The position numbers and the translations under genes are program-made. Positions 25,355 to 33,900 of a DNA stretch of 64,000 nt are shown piece by piece. The DNA lies in NCBI RefSeq assembly GCF_000472545.1, contig NZ_AWZV01000003.1:192608-256607 (forward strand). Direction: 5' to 3'. Under the pieces are notes generated by a model. It was given only the letters and a program-made list of their open reading frames with translations. It had not been told where the DNA came from and ran no database searches. Within the stretch, counting starts at the first letter, position 1. Each line of letters opens with the position of its first letter. Source of the DNA: Burkholderia sp. WSM2232 (GTDB lineage Bacteria; Pseudomonadota; Gammaproteobacteria; Burkholderiales; Burkholderiaceae).

Positions 25355-26230
25355 TCACTGCTGCGCCGCGCTCACAATGCAATCGGCCAGCGCTTCGGCC
25401 ACCGCTTGCCGGTTGTGCCGCGGGCGCTGCACGAGCCCTATCTCGCGATGAAACGTCGCCTCTTCCAGCGGTAACGCCGCCACGCCGGCGGGCCACTTGC
25501 CGAGGCCTGCGGTGTCCGGAATCAGCGCCACGCCGACACCGCGCGCGACCAGTTGCGCGATAGCCTGCAACTCGTCGAGCTCCAGCACGTCCTGTACGTT
25601 GAGCCGCGCGCGCCGCAAAAAGCGCTCGACGAGCCGCCCGCCGAACGAAGTGCGGTCGTAGCGGATAAACGGTTCGCTTTTCAGCAGCTCGCGCCACGAG
25701 CGCTTGCCGCGCGCGAGCGCTTTGGGCACCAGCAGCACGAACGGTTCGGTGACGAGCGTGCGCCATTCCAGTTCTGAGGGCAACGCAAACGGCGGCTTGA
25801 TGATGACGGCAAGATCGAGCTCGCCTGAGTCCACCTGGCCGAGCAGGTTGAGCGACACGCCAGGCACCACACGAATGCGCCAGCCTGGACGGTCCTCGCG
25901 AAAACGCGCCAGTGCGTCGGCGAGAAACGACACTTGCGCCGACGCGATCGCGCCCACGCGCAGCATGCCGCTCTCCGCCGCGACCGCGCCGCGCTGCGAG
26001 AGGCGCGCGTACATCGCGATGATTTCCTCGGCGAGCGCGAGCGTTTCGCGCCCGGCCTCGTTGAGCGTCGCGGAGCGGCCGGTGCGGTCGAAGAGCGCAA
26101 ATCCCAGTTCATCTTCGAGCCGCTGCATCTGCGCGCTCACTGCCGATTGAGTGAGTCCGATGCGCGCACCCGCAGAGGAAAACGTGCCGTACTGGCTGAC
26201 GGCGATCAGGGTTCTGAGCTCGGCAAGCAT
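25355..26230 (-). CDS. LysR-family transcriptional regulator
   Basis: This 291-residue LysR regulator has the HTH LIAVSQYGTFSSAGARIGLTQSAVSAQMQRL and a full effector domain. It is divergent from a VOC-family gene at 26380, with 149 bp between starts rich in TATA steps, and upstream of the LysE-type gene on its own strand across the repeats. Either neighbour could be its target. The last codons end only 12 bp from the 8-bp repeat array. Confidence 0.93.
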   Translation of the reverse strand: MLAELRTLIAVSQYGTFSSAGARIGLTQSAVSAQMQRLEDELGFALFDRTGRSATLNEAGRETLALAEEIIAMYARLSQRGAVAAESGMLRVGAIASAQVSFLADALARFREDRPGWRIRVVPGVSLNLLGQVDSGELDLAVIIKPPFALPSELEWRTLVTEPFVLLVPKALARGKRSWRELLKSEPFIRYDRTSFGGRLVERFLRRARLNVQDVLELDELQAIAQLVARGVGVALIPDTAGLGKWPAGVAALPLEEATFHREIGLVQRPRHNRQAVAEALADCIVSAAQQ

Positions 26231-26379
26231 GTTTTGGATTAATCGATTCTGGTGATGGTCAGCTCCAATATATATCGTTTTCCATCATTTTTACTTGTGG
26301 TTAGACTTTGCGGAAATGAAGCGCCGCAACGAAGCGCCGTATCCGTCAACCGCATCACTCACAGCGAGTCCCTTACATC

Positions 26380-26814
26380 ATGAGCGTTACTCAAACCGCG
26401 TTGCCGCCGTTCCATCTGGCGTTTCCCGTCCACAGCCTTGCCGCCGCGCGCGAGTTCTATGGCGAACTGCTCGGCTGTCCCGAAGGCCGCAGCTCGGAGC
26501 AGTGGGTCGATTTCAATTTCTACGGGCACCAGATCGTCGCGCATCTCGCGCCGGAAGAAGTCGGCCACCGGCAAACCAGCAAGGTGGACGGCGACGCCGT
26601 GCCGGTGCGCCACTTCGGCGCCGTGCTTTCCATGGAGCAATGGCAGGCTGCGGCCGACAAGCTGCAACAGGCGGGCATCGACTTCATCATCGAGCCGCAC
26701 GTGCGTTTCAAGGGCGAAGTAGGCGAACAGGCCACCATGTTCTTCCTGGACCCGTCGGGCAACGCACTGGAATTCAAAGCGTTTGCCGACATGGCGTCGC
26801 TGTTCGCGAAGTAA
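26380..26814 (+). CDS. VOC (glyoxalase/dioxygenase superfamily) protein
   Basis: This 144-residue single-module pair of beta-alpha-beta-beta-beta units begins [25 protein letters not shown]. Candidate metal ligands are the histidine of FHLAFP, the histidine of VRHFGAVL (about residue 78) and the glutamate of NALEFKAF near the C-terminus. These are the positions used in glyoxalase-type enzymes, so an active metalloenzyme is likely. The substrate is unknown. It is divergent from a LysR gene. A hairpin follows at 26852-26879. Confidence 0.9.
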   Translation: MSVTQTALPPFHLAFPVHSLAAAREFYGELLGCPEGRSSEQWVDFNFYGHQIVAHLAPEEVGHRQTSKVDGDAVPVRHFGAVLSMEQWQAAADKLQQAGIDFIIEPHVRFKGEVGEQATMFFLDPSGNALEFKAFADMASLFAK

Positions 26815-26851
26815 AAGCGCACGAAATTCGTAGGCAAACTGAAATAAAAGT

Positions 26852-26895
26852 GGCGGCCTGCGCTTGGCGCATGGCCGCCTTGCAAGGCTTTTGCC
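26852..26895 (+). terminator. Possible terminator after the VOC gene
   Basis: GGCGGCC-T-GCGC ... GCGC-A-TGGCCGCC forms a 12-bp imperfect hairpin (26852-26879), followed by TTGCAAGGCTTTTG. The stem is strong but the U-tract is delayed. Confidence 0.45.
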
Positions 26896-27027
26896 TTACA
26901 ACTTCCTTCCTGACAAGCGTGCCATTTTCGCGCCATGCAGGTGTTGGCACGAGCGATCTAGCATAAGCGCCAGTTCATCGTCCCTCTGCTCACTTGCAGT
27001 CACCCGCACTTCACCCAGGCGCGTTTC

Positions 27028-30000
27028 ATGTGGATTGTCAACGTTGCGCTTAAGCGGCCGTATACGTTCATCGTAATGGCCATTCTGATCGTGCTGGCGA
27101 CGCCCTTCGTGCTGTTCACCACGCCGGTCGACGTACTGCCGGAAATCAACATTCCGGTGGTCAGCATTATCTGGACATATAACGGCCTGTCTGCCGAAGA
27201 CATGGCGCACCGGATCGCCTCCGTCAACGAGCGCAGTCTCACCACGACCGTGAACGACATCGAGCATATCGAGTCGCAATCGCTCGCGGGCATTACGATC
27301 CTGAAGGTATTTCTGCAGCCGGACGCGAATATCCAGAGCGCCATTGCGCAAACGGTGGCCGTCGAGCAAGCCCAGCTCAAGCAGATGCCGCCCGGCGCCA
27401 CGCCGCCTCTCGTCATCAGCTATTCGGCCTCCAGCATTCCGGTGATTCAACTGGGCCTGTCGAGCACGAAGCTCTCCGAGCAGCAGCTCAACGACACGGC
27501 GCTGAACTTTCTGCGCCCGCAACTCGTGACGATTCCCGGCGCGGCCGTGCCCTATCCGTATGGCGGCAAATCGCGGCTGATTTCCGTCGACCTCAATACG
27601 CGTGCGTTGCTCGCCAAGGGCCTCACGCCGCTTGACGTGGTCAGCGCCTTCAACGCGCAGAACCTGATCCTGCCCACCGGCACAGCGAAAATCGGGCCGA
27701 AGGAATACACGATCAACATGAACGGCTCGCCGTCTACGCTGGAGGGCCTCAACGATATTCCGGTGCGCACCGTGAACGGCGCGACGACCTATCTGCGTGA
27801 AGTCGCTCACGTGCGCGACGGCTTCTCGCCGCAAACGAATATCGTGCGGCAGAACGGCCATCGCGGCGTGCTGATTTCGGTGCTGAAAAACGGCAGTGCA
27901 TCGACGCTTTCCATCGTCAACACGTTGCATGGTCTGCTGCCTGCCGCGCGCGCGGCCTTGCCACCGGACCTTAACATCACGACGCTTTTCGACCAGTCGG
28001 TGTTCGTCAGGGCGGCAGTGGAGGGCGTGGTGCGCGAGGCAGTCGTCGCGGCCGCGCTAACGGCCGCGATGATCCTGCTGTTTCTCGGCAACTGGCGCAG
28101 CACCTGCATCATCGCAATCTCGATTCCGCTGTCGATTCTCTCTTCGCTGATCGCACTGCATGCGCTCGGGCAGACCATCAACATCATGACGCTCGGCGGC
28201 CTTGCGCTGGCGGTGGGTATTCTGGTCGACGATGCGACGGTGACCATCGAGAACATCGAGCGGCATCTGCATATGGGCACCAATCTGCACGATGCGATTC
28301 TCGAAGGCGCCGGCGAAATCGCGATTCCCGCGCTCGTCTCCACGCTGTGCATCTGTATCGTGTTCGTGCCGATGTTCTTTCTGACCGGCGTGGCGCGCTA
28401 CCTGTTCGTGCCGCTTGCGCAGGCCGTGGTGTTCGCTATGCTGGCTTCATACATCCTCTCGCGCACGCTGGTGCCCACACTCGCCATGCTGCTGATGGGC
28501 CACGCGCACAAGCCGAAGCCCGAGGCAAAGGCGAGTCCGTTCCAGCGTCTTTATCGGCGTTTCGACAATGGCTTCGAGCGCATGCGGGCCGCGTATATCG
28601 TGATACTCAGTAGTCTGCTGGTGCGCCGCGGCCGCTTCGGCAGCATTTTTCTCGGCTTTTGCGTGGTGTCGATGGCGCTTGCATTCGCACTCGGCGAAGA
28701 CTTTTTCCCCAGCGTCGACGCGGGCAATATCCGCTTGCATATGCGTGCGCCGACCGGCACGCGCATCGAAGAAACCGCGCGTCTCGCCGACGAAGTCGAG
28801 AAGGTGATTCGCGAAGTGGTGCCCGAGAAAGAACTCGGCACCATTCTCGACAATCTTGGTTTGCCGTACAGCGGCATCAATCTCTCGTATAGCAACTCGG
28901 GGACCATCGGCACGCTCGACGGCGAAATACAGATCGCACTGAAGGAAGGGCACGAGCCCACGCAGCGCTACGTCGAAAAGCTGCGTGCGCTGCTGCCGCA
29001 GCGCTTTCCGGGCGTCGAGTTTTTCTTCCAGCCGGCCGACATCGTCACGCAGATTCTCAACTTCGGCCTGCCCGCCGCCGTCGACGTGCAGATATCCGGC
29101 GCCGACCAGCAAGGCAATTTCGAAGTCGCGCGCAAGCTGCTCAAGCAGGTGCGCCTGATTCCGGGCACCGTCGACACGCACATCCAGCAGAGACTGGACG
29201 AGCCCGCCATCAACCTGCAGATGGACCGCACGCGTTTGCAGCAGCTCAATCTCACCGCGAGCAACGTGGCGCAAAACCTGCTGGTTTCGCTATCGGGGAG
29301 CTCACAGACTTCGCCCGGCTTCTGGTACAACGACCGCAACGGCGTCGAGTACAACGTCGCGGTGCAAACGCCGCAGTACCGCATTTCTTCCATCGACGAT
29401 CTGTTGCGCACGCCGGTATCGGCAACTGCCACGGGCCCGACGCAATTACTCGGCAACCTGGTGCGCGTGGCTGCGCAAAACCAGTTCGCGGTGGTGACGC
29501 ATTACAACATCCGGCCCGTGATCGACCTGTACGTGAGCGTCGACAAGCGCGACCTGGGCAGCGTCGCCAGTCAGGTCGACAAGCTCGTGCAGCAAGCACG
29601 GGCAACGCTGCCGCGCGGCAGTCAGATCACGGTGCGCGGCCAGGTGCAGACCATGCGCACCTCATACATGGGCCTTGGGCTCGGCGTGGCGATGGCCATC
29701 GTGCTGGTGTATCTGCTGATCGTGGTGAATTTCCAGTCGTGGGTCGATCCGCTCATCATCGTGAGCGCGTTGCCCGCGGCGCTCGCCGGCATCGTGTGGA
29801 TGCTGTTTCTGACCGGCACACATCTGAGCGTGCCTGCGCTCACGGGTGCGATCATGACGATGGGCGTCGCCACGGCGAACAGCATTCTGATGGTCGCGTT
29901 CGCGCGACAGCGGCTCTCTGCCGGCGCGCCGCCGCTCACGGCCGCGCTCGAAGCGGGAGCGAGCCGCATCCGCCCGGTGCTGATGACGGCGTTCGCAATG

Positions 30001-30204
30001 ATCATCGGCATGATTCCGATGGCGCTCGGTCTGGGCGAAGGCGCCGAGCAAAACGCGCCGCTCGGCCGCGCGGTGATTGGCGGATTGCTGTTTGCAACAG
30101 TGTCCACGCTGTTTTTCGTGCCGCTGGTGTTCGCGGGCATTCACACGCGGCTCGCGCGGCGGCAGCGCAACGATCATGAAGGCAGCGTCGGCGAGCCGGC
30201 CTGA
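27028..30204 (+). CDS. RND efflux permease (HAE1/MdtB-like)
   Basis: This 1058-residue inner-membrane proton/drug antiporter has the classical duplicated plan of helices 1 and 2-6, a periplasmic loop, helices 7 and 8-12, and a second loop. The N-terminus is MWIVNVALKRPYTFIVMA. The proton-relay aspartate pair is in LAVGILVDDATVTIENIE, the pattern of drug-type rather than metal-type (CzcA) pumps. The mid-protein segment LGEDFFPSVDAGNIRLHMRAPTGTR is typical of the family. It is the first gene of an efflux operon with an adaptor and an outer-membrane lipoprotein, followed by a two-component system. The substrates are unknown. Confidence 0.95.
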   Translation: MWIVNVALKRPYTFIVMAILIVLATPFVLFTTPVDVLPEINIPVVSIIWTYNGLSAEDMAHRIASVNERSLTTTVNDIEHIESQSLAGITILKVFLQPDANIQSAIAQTVAVEQAQLKQMPPGATPPLVISYSASSIPVIQLGLSSTKLSEQQLNDTALNFLRPQLVTIPGAAVPYPYGGKSRLISVDLNTRALLAKGLTPLDVVSAFNAQNLILPTGTAKIGPKEYTINMNGSPSTLEGLNDIPVRTVNGATTYLREVAHVRDGFSPQTNIVRQNGHRGVLISVLKNGSASTLSIVNTLHGLLPAARAALPPDLNITTLFDQSVFVRAAVEGVVREAVVAAALTAAMILLFLGNWRSTCIIAISIPLSILSSLIALHALGQTINIMTLGGLALAVGILVDDATVTIENIERHLHMGTNLHDAILEGAGEIAIPALVSTLCICIVFVPMFFLTGVARYLFVPLAQAVVFAMLASYILSRTLVPTLAMLLMGHAHKPKPEAKASPFQRLYRRFDNGFERMRAAYIVILSSLLVRRGRFGSIFLGFCVVSMALAFALGEDFFPSVDAGNIRLHMRAPTGTRIEETARLADEVEKVIREVVPEKELGTILDNLGLPYSGINLSYSNSGTIGTLDGEIQIALKEGHEPTQRYVEKLRALLPQRFPGVEFFFQPADIVTQILNFGLPAAVDVQISGADQQGNFEVARKLLKQVRLIPGTVDTHIQQRLDEPAINLQMDRTRLQQLNLTASNVAQNLLVSLSGSSQTSPGFWYNDRNGVEYNVAVQTPQYRISSIDDLLRTPVSATATGPTQLLGNLVRVAAQNQFAVVTHYNIRPVIDLYVSVDKRDLGSVASQVDKLVQQARATLPRGSQITVRGQVQTMRTSYMGLGLGVAMAIVLVYLLIVVNFQSWVDPLIIVSALPAALAGIVWMLFLTGTHLSVPALTGAIMTMGVATANSILMVAFARQRLSAGAPPLTAALEAGASRIRPVLMTAFAMIIGMIPMALGLGEGAEQNAPLGRAVIGGLLFATVSTLFFVPLVFAGIHTRLARRQRNDHEGSVGEPA

Positions 30205-30321
30205 GGCTCGATAGAGACTGCGAAACATGCAGCGAAACAAGCAAAACACACAGCGAAAGACCACCCGAACAGAACGGCTGCCCGCACTGACGGAGCTGGC
30301 TAACCGAGATTGCTAACTGAG

Positions 30322-31545
30322 ATGACCGAAAAAACTCATGCATCGCTGGCGATTCCATCGCGAGAGACGGAAAGCGGCCACGCACTGCCGCCGCGCAATC
30401 GCGAATGGAAGCGCGCGAAGATCGCCATCTGGATCGTGCTGAGCTTGCTCGCACTCGGCGCGTTGCGCACCGTGATCGCCAACCTCATGGAAAACCGCGC
30501 CGTCGAGCAAACGACGAAGCTCAACGCCACACAGTACGTGAACGTGGTGAGCCCGACGCCCGCCGAGGGCGGCGGCACCACGACACTGCCGGGCACGCTG
30601 CGCGGCAGCGTCGAATCGCCAATCTATGCGCGCTCCACCGGCTATCTGCTGCGCTGGTATGTGGACATCGGCGCGCGGGTGAAGCAGGGCCAGTTGCTGG
30701 CAGAACTCGATACGCCCGAAATCGACCAGGAGCTCGCGCAGGCATTGGCGCAGCGCCAGCAGACCAGTTCGAGCCTCGCACTGGCGAAGAGCTCGCTCGA
30801 GCGCTGGCAGCAGCTTCGTCAGCGCGATGCCGTATCGCAGCAGGAGCTCGACGAGCGGCAAAGCACCTATACGCAAGGCGTCGCCAATCTCGCAGCCGCT
30901 GACGCGAACGTGCAGCGCCTGCGTCAGCTTGAATCGTTCAAACGGATCGTCGCGCCGTTTGCGGGCGTGATCACGCAACGCAACGTGGATGTGGGCGACC
31001 TCATCGACGCTGGCAGCGGCACGAGCCGCGCGCTGTTCGCACTCGCGCAGTCAGACCCGCTGCGCGTCTATGTGCAGTTGCCGCAGGCGTATGCGCAGAA
31101 TGTTTCGGTGGGGCAGAAGGTAGTCGTCACGCAGGCCGAACTGCCCGGTCAGCAGTTTCATGGCACCGTCACGCACATTTCGGGCGCGATCGACGTACCC
31201 ACCCGTTCGTTGCAGGTCGAGGTGACCTTGCCGAACCCTGAGAATACGCTGCGTCCCGGCGCATATGTACAAGTCGCTCTGCCTTCTGTCGCCCGCGCAC
31301 AATGGATGGTGCCCGGCAACGCATTGCTGTTTCGCGCCGAGGGGCCGCGGGTTGCCGTGGTCGACGCGAACGGCAACGTGCAGTTGCGCAAGATCGTGAT
31401 CGCCCAGGATCTCGGACAGACGCTCGAAATAGAAAGCGGAATCGACGGCAACGACAAAGTCATCATCAACCCGAGCGATTCGATTGCGGACGGCGATCAC
31501 GTGGAGATCGCACAGCCTCAGAAGAACACCAGGGGGGCGTCGTGA
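30322..31545 (+). CDS. RND efflux periplasmic adaptor (membrane fusion protein)
   Basis: This 407-residue HlyD-type adaptor is anchored by one N-terminal helix (IAIWIVLSLLALGAL, about residues 35-50). It shows the split lipoyl/barrel-sandwich domain (GSVESPIYARSTGYLLRWYVDIGARVKQGQLLAELDTPE and RIVAPFAGVITQRNVDVGD) around an alpha-helical hairpin. A beta-barrel domain follows. The ATG at 30322 is preferred over a TTG at 30310, although its ribosome binding site is weak. Its stop overlaps the GTG start of the next gene by 4 bp. Confidence 0.94.
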   Translation: MTEKTHASLAIPSRETESGHALPPRNREWKRAKIAIWIVLSLLALGALRTVIANLMENRAVEQTTKLNATQYVNVVSPTPAEGGGTTTLPGTLRGSVESPIYARSTGYLLRWYVDIGARVKQGQLLAELDTPEIDQELAQALAQRQQTSSSLALAKSSLERWQQLRQRDAVSQQELDERQSTYTQGVANLAAADANVQRLRQLESFKRIVAPFAGVITQRNVDVGDLIDAGSGTSRALFALAQSDPLRVYVQLPQAYAQNVSVGQKVVVTQAELPGQQFHGTVTHISGAIDVPTRSLQVEVTLPNPENTLRPGAYVQVALPSVARAQWMVPGNALLFRAEGPRVAVVDANGNVQLRKIVIAQDLGQTLEIESGIDGNDKVIINPSDSIADGDHVEIAQPQKNTRGAS

Positions 31546-33062
31546 AGCTGCCACGCGTCGCTCGGGCCGCACCTGTACTAGCCGTGACGGCGAGCGCGGT
31601 CATGCTGGCCGCCTGTGCCGTGGGGCCTGACTACACCCGAGCGCAGGCCGAGGTGCCGCCGGCATGGAACACGGATTCGTATTGGCGCGTTGCCGCGCCC
31701 TCACATGCGCCGATGGACCCCGACTGGTGGAATGTGTATCACGACGCCACGCTTGCCACGCTGGAAGTGCAGGCGCTCGCACAGAACCAGACGCTCGTCG
31801 CCGCCAATGCGCACTATCAGCAGGCAAAGGCGACGCTCGCCAACACGCGCGCGCAACAGGTTCCCGAGGTGGACCTCGCGGCTTCGGCAGCGCGCTTTCG
31901 CATCTCGCAGGACAGGCCACGCACCAATTACGCAACGCCCACTGTCTCGACCGTGCAGAACAACCTGCAAATCGGCCCCACGATCAACTACGACACGGAT
32001 CTGTTCGGCCGCATCCGCCGCCAGGTGGAAGGCGCGACGGCTTCCGCGGGCCAGGCGGCGGACGATCTCGCGAACGCGCGGCTCATTCTCACCACCGAGG
32101 TTGCCACCGACTACTTCGCGTTGCGTGAACTCGACACCGAGATCGACGTGCTGAACCAATCGGTGACGCTGCAGCAAAAAGCGCTCGATTACGTGAACAC
32201 GCAGCACGATCTCGGCGCTGTATCGGGCCTCGACGTATTGCAGCAGAAGTCGCTGCTCGACACGACGCGCGTGCAGGCGCAACTGTTGTTGAACCAGCGC
32301 GCGCAATACGAGCACGCAATCGCCGCGCTCGTCGGCGTGCCCGCTCCGCAATTCGCGATCGAACCGAAGGTGTTGAGCTTCCAGGTGCCGGCCATTGCGC
32401 TCGGCGTGCCGAGCGACCTGCTGCAGCGCCGGCCCGACATTGCCTCGGCGGAGCGCGCGATGGCGGCTGCCAATGCGCAGATCGGCGTGGCGAAGGCGGC
32501 GTTCTTTCCGAGCCTCACGCTGACGCCGGGCATCGGCTGGGAAGCCACGCAGTTCGCGAGCTTGCTGAGCGCGCCGACGTTGATGTGGACACTCGGCGCG
32601 GCAGCGAGCCAGGTGCTGTTCGACGGCGGCCGCCGCGCGGCCAACGTGCAATTCGCAAGCGAAGGCTACAAGGAGACGGAGGCCAACTATCGTCAGACGG
32701 TGCTGAACGCGTTCCAGCAGGTGCAGGACGGCATTACGGGGCTTGCGGTGCTGGACGGCGCGGCGAAGCAGTCGGAAGACGCGGTGGCGGACGCGCAACG
32801 CCTGCTCGGGCTCGCTAACGACCGCTATTCGGGCGGCCTTGTCGCGTACCTGAACGTGATTACGGCGCAGCAGTCGCTGCTCAACAGCAAGCGGCAGGAC
32901 GCACAGATTCGCGGCCAGCAGATGACGCTGTCTGTCGCGCTCGTCAAGGCACTGGGCGGCGGCTGGCAAGCGGACGCCGGCGTTGCCGATACCGCACCGG
33001 GTACCGACCGGCAAGAAGCGCACACGGGCGGCACGATGCAGGCCCGCGCGGCGGCGCCGTGA
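31542..33062 (+). CDS. NodT-family outer-membrane efflux lipoprotein
   Basis: This 506-residue TolC-like channel starts at a GTG overlapping the adaptor stop (GTGA), with AGGGGGG as the ribosome binding site. The signal peptide ends in the lipobox LAAC, so it is a lipoprotein, and AVGPDYTRAQ is the standard NodT start. Later family motifs are GLDVLQQKSLLDT, DLLQRRPDIASAERAMAAANAQIGVAKAAFFPSL and the C-terminal duplicate RYSGGLVAYLNVITAQQSLL. It completes the tripartite pump with the two upstream genes. Confidence 0.95.
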   Translation: MKLPRVARAAPVLAVTASAVMLAACAVGPDYTRAQAEVPPAWNTDSYWRVAAPSHAPMDPDWWNVYHDATLATLEVQALAQNQTLVAANAHYQQAKATLANTRAQQVPEVDLAASAARFRISQDRPRTNYATPTVSTVQNNLQIGPTINYDTDLFGRIRRQVEGATASAGQAADDLANARLILTTEVATDYFALRELDTEIDVLNQSVTLQQKALDYVNTQHDLGAVSGLDVLQQKSLLDTTRVQAQLLLNQRAQYEHAIAALVGVPAPQFAIEPKVLSFQVPAIALGVPSDLLQRRPDIASAERAMAAANAQIGVAKAAFFPSLTLTPGIGWEATQFASLLSAPTLMWTLGAAASQVLFDGGRRAANVQFASEGYKETEANYRQTVLNAFQQVQDGITGLAVLDGAAKQSEDAVADAQRLLGLANDRYSGGLVAYLNVITAQQSLLNSKRQDAQIRGQQMTLSVALVKALGGGWQADAGVADTAPGTDRQEAHTGGTMQARAAAP

Positions 33063-33102
33063 CAAACGGCACGATGGCAGAGGCATGAAGCGTTTTGAAA
33101 CA

Positions 33103-33170
33103 GCCGGTCAAAAAAGCCGGTCGACAAAAGCCGGTCGACAAAAGCCGGTCGACAAAACCGGTCGAAAAAG
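33103..33170. repeat. 14-bp tandem repeat
   Basis: Three perfect copies of GCCGGTCGACAAAA (33116-33157) are flanked by one partial copy on each side (33103-33115 and 33158-33169). They lie in the 151-bp gap between the efflux operon and the response-regulator gene. The unit contains the palindrome GTCGAC. Confidence 0.9.
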
Positions 33171-33213
33171 CCATGCAGGGCGTTTCGTATAATGCAGACA
33201 CGAGGAGGCGCGC

Positions 33214-33900
33214 ATGAAATTGCTGATCGTTGAAGACGAGCACAAGGTGGTGGACTACCTGCGCTCCGGTTTGACAGAGCAGGGCTGGGTCGTGGATGTC
33301 GCGCTCGACGGCGAGGAGGGCATGTACCTGGCTACCGAATTCGACTACGACGTCATCGTGCTCGACGTGATGCTGCCAAAGCGCGACGGCTTCAGCGTGC
33401 TGAAGGCGCTGCGCATGCGCAAGTCGACGCCGGTCATCATGCTGACCGCGCGCGATCATGTGAACGACCGCGTGCGCGGCCTGCGCGAAGGCGCCGACGA
33501 CTACCTCACCAAGCCGTTCTCCTTCCTCGAACTGGTCGAGCGTCTGCATGCATTGGCGCGCCGTACGCGTTCGCAGGAATCCACGCTGATCTCCGTCGGC
33601 GATCTGTTTGTCGATCTGATCGGGCGGCGCGCCACGCGTGACGGCATAAGGCTCGATCTGACAGCGAAGGAATTCCAGTTGTTAAGCGTGCTGGCCCGCA
33701 GGCAAGGCGATATTCTGTCGAAGACGGCGATCACCGAACTCGTGTGGGACGTGAACTTCGACAGCCATACGAACGTGGTCGAGACGGCAATCAAACGACT
33801 GCGCGCGAAGCTCGATGGCCCGTTTCCCTCGAAGCTGCTGCATACCGTGCGCGGCATGGGCTATGTGCTCGAAGTGCGCGAAGAGGCGGAGCAGTCATGA
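33214..33900 (+). CDS. OmpR/PhoB-family response regulator (heavy-metal type)
   Basis: This 228-residue protein has a receiver domain with acidic pocket ED at residues 7-8, phosphoacceptor D51 in VIVLDVMLPKRDG and the conserved lysine in YLTKPFSF. A winged-helix output domain follows (about 130-220; ARRQGDILSKTAITELVWD and VVETAIKRLRAKL). The sequence resembles the CusR/IrlR group. AGGAGG-type bases precede the ATG. The stop overlaps the ATG of the kinase gene by 4 bp. Position after an RND operon suggests it controls that pump. Confidence 0.94.
   Translation: MKLLIVEDEHKVVDYLRSGLTEQGWVVDVALDGEEGMYLATEFDYDVIVLDVMLPKRDGFSVLKALRMRKSTPVIMLTARDHVNDRVRGLREGADDYLTKPFSFLELVERLHALARRTRSQESTLISVGDLFVDLIGRRATRDGIRLDLTAKEFQLLSVLARRQGDILSKTAITELVWDVNFDSHTNVVETAIKRLRAKLDGPFPSKLLHTVRGMGYVLEVREEAEQS

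Noticed and set aside
25082..25474. Plus-strand proteins with EEA and RLNGSTAQ repeats
   Set aside because: They are translations of the 9-bp and 8-bp microsatellites, run antisense into the LysR gene and have no supported start.
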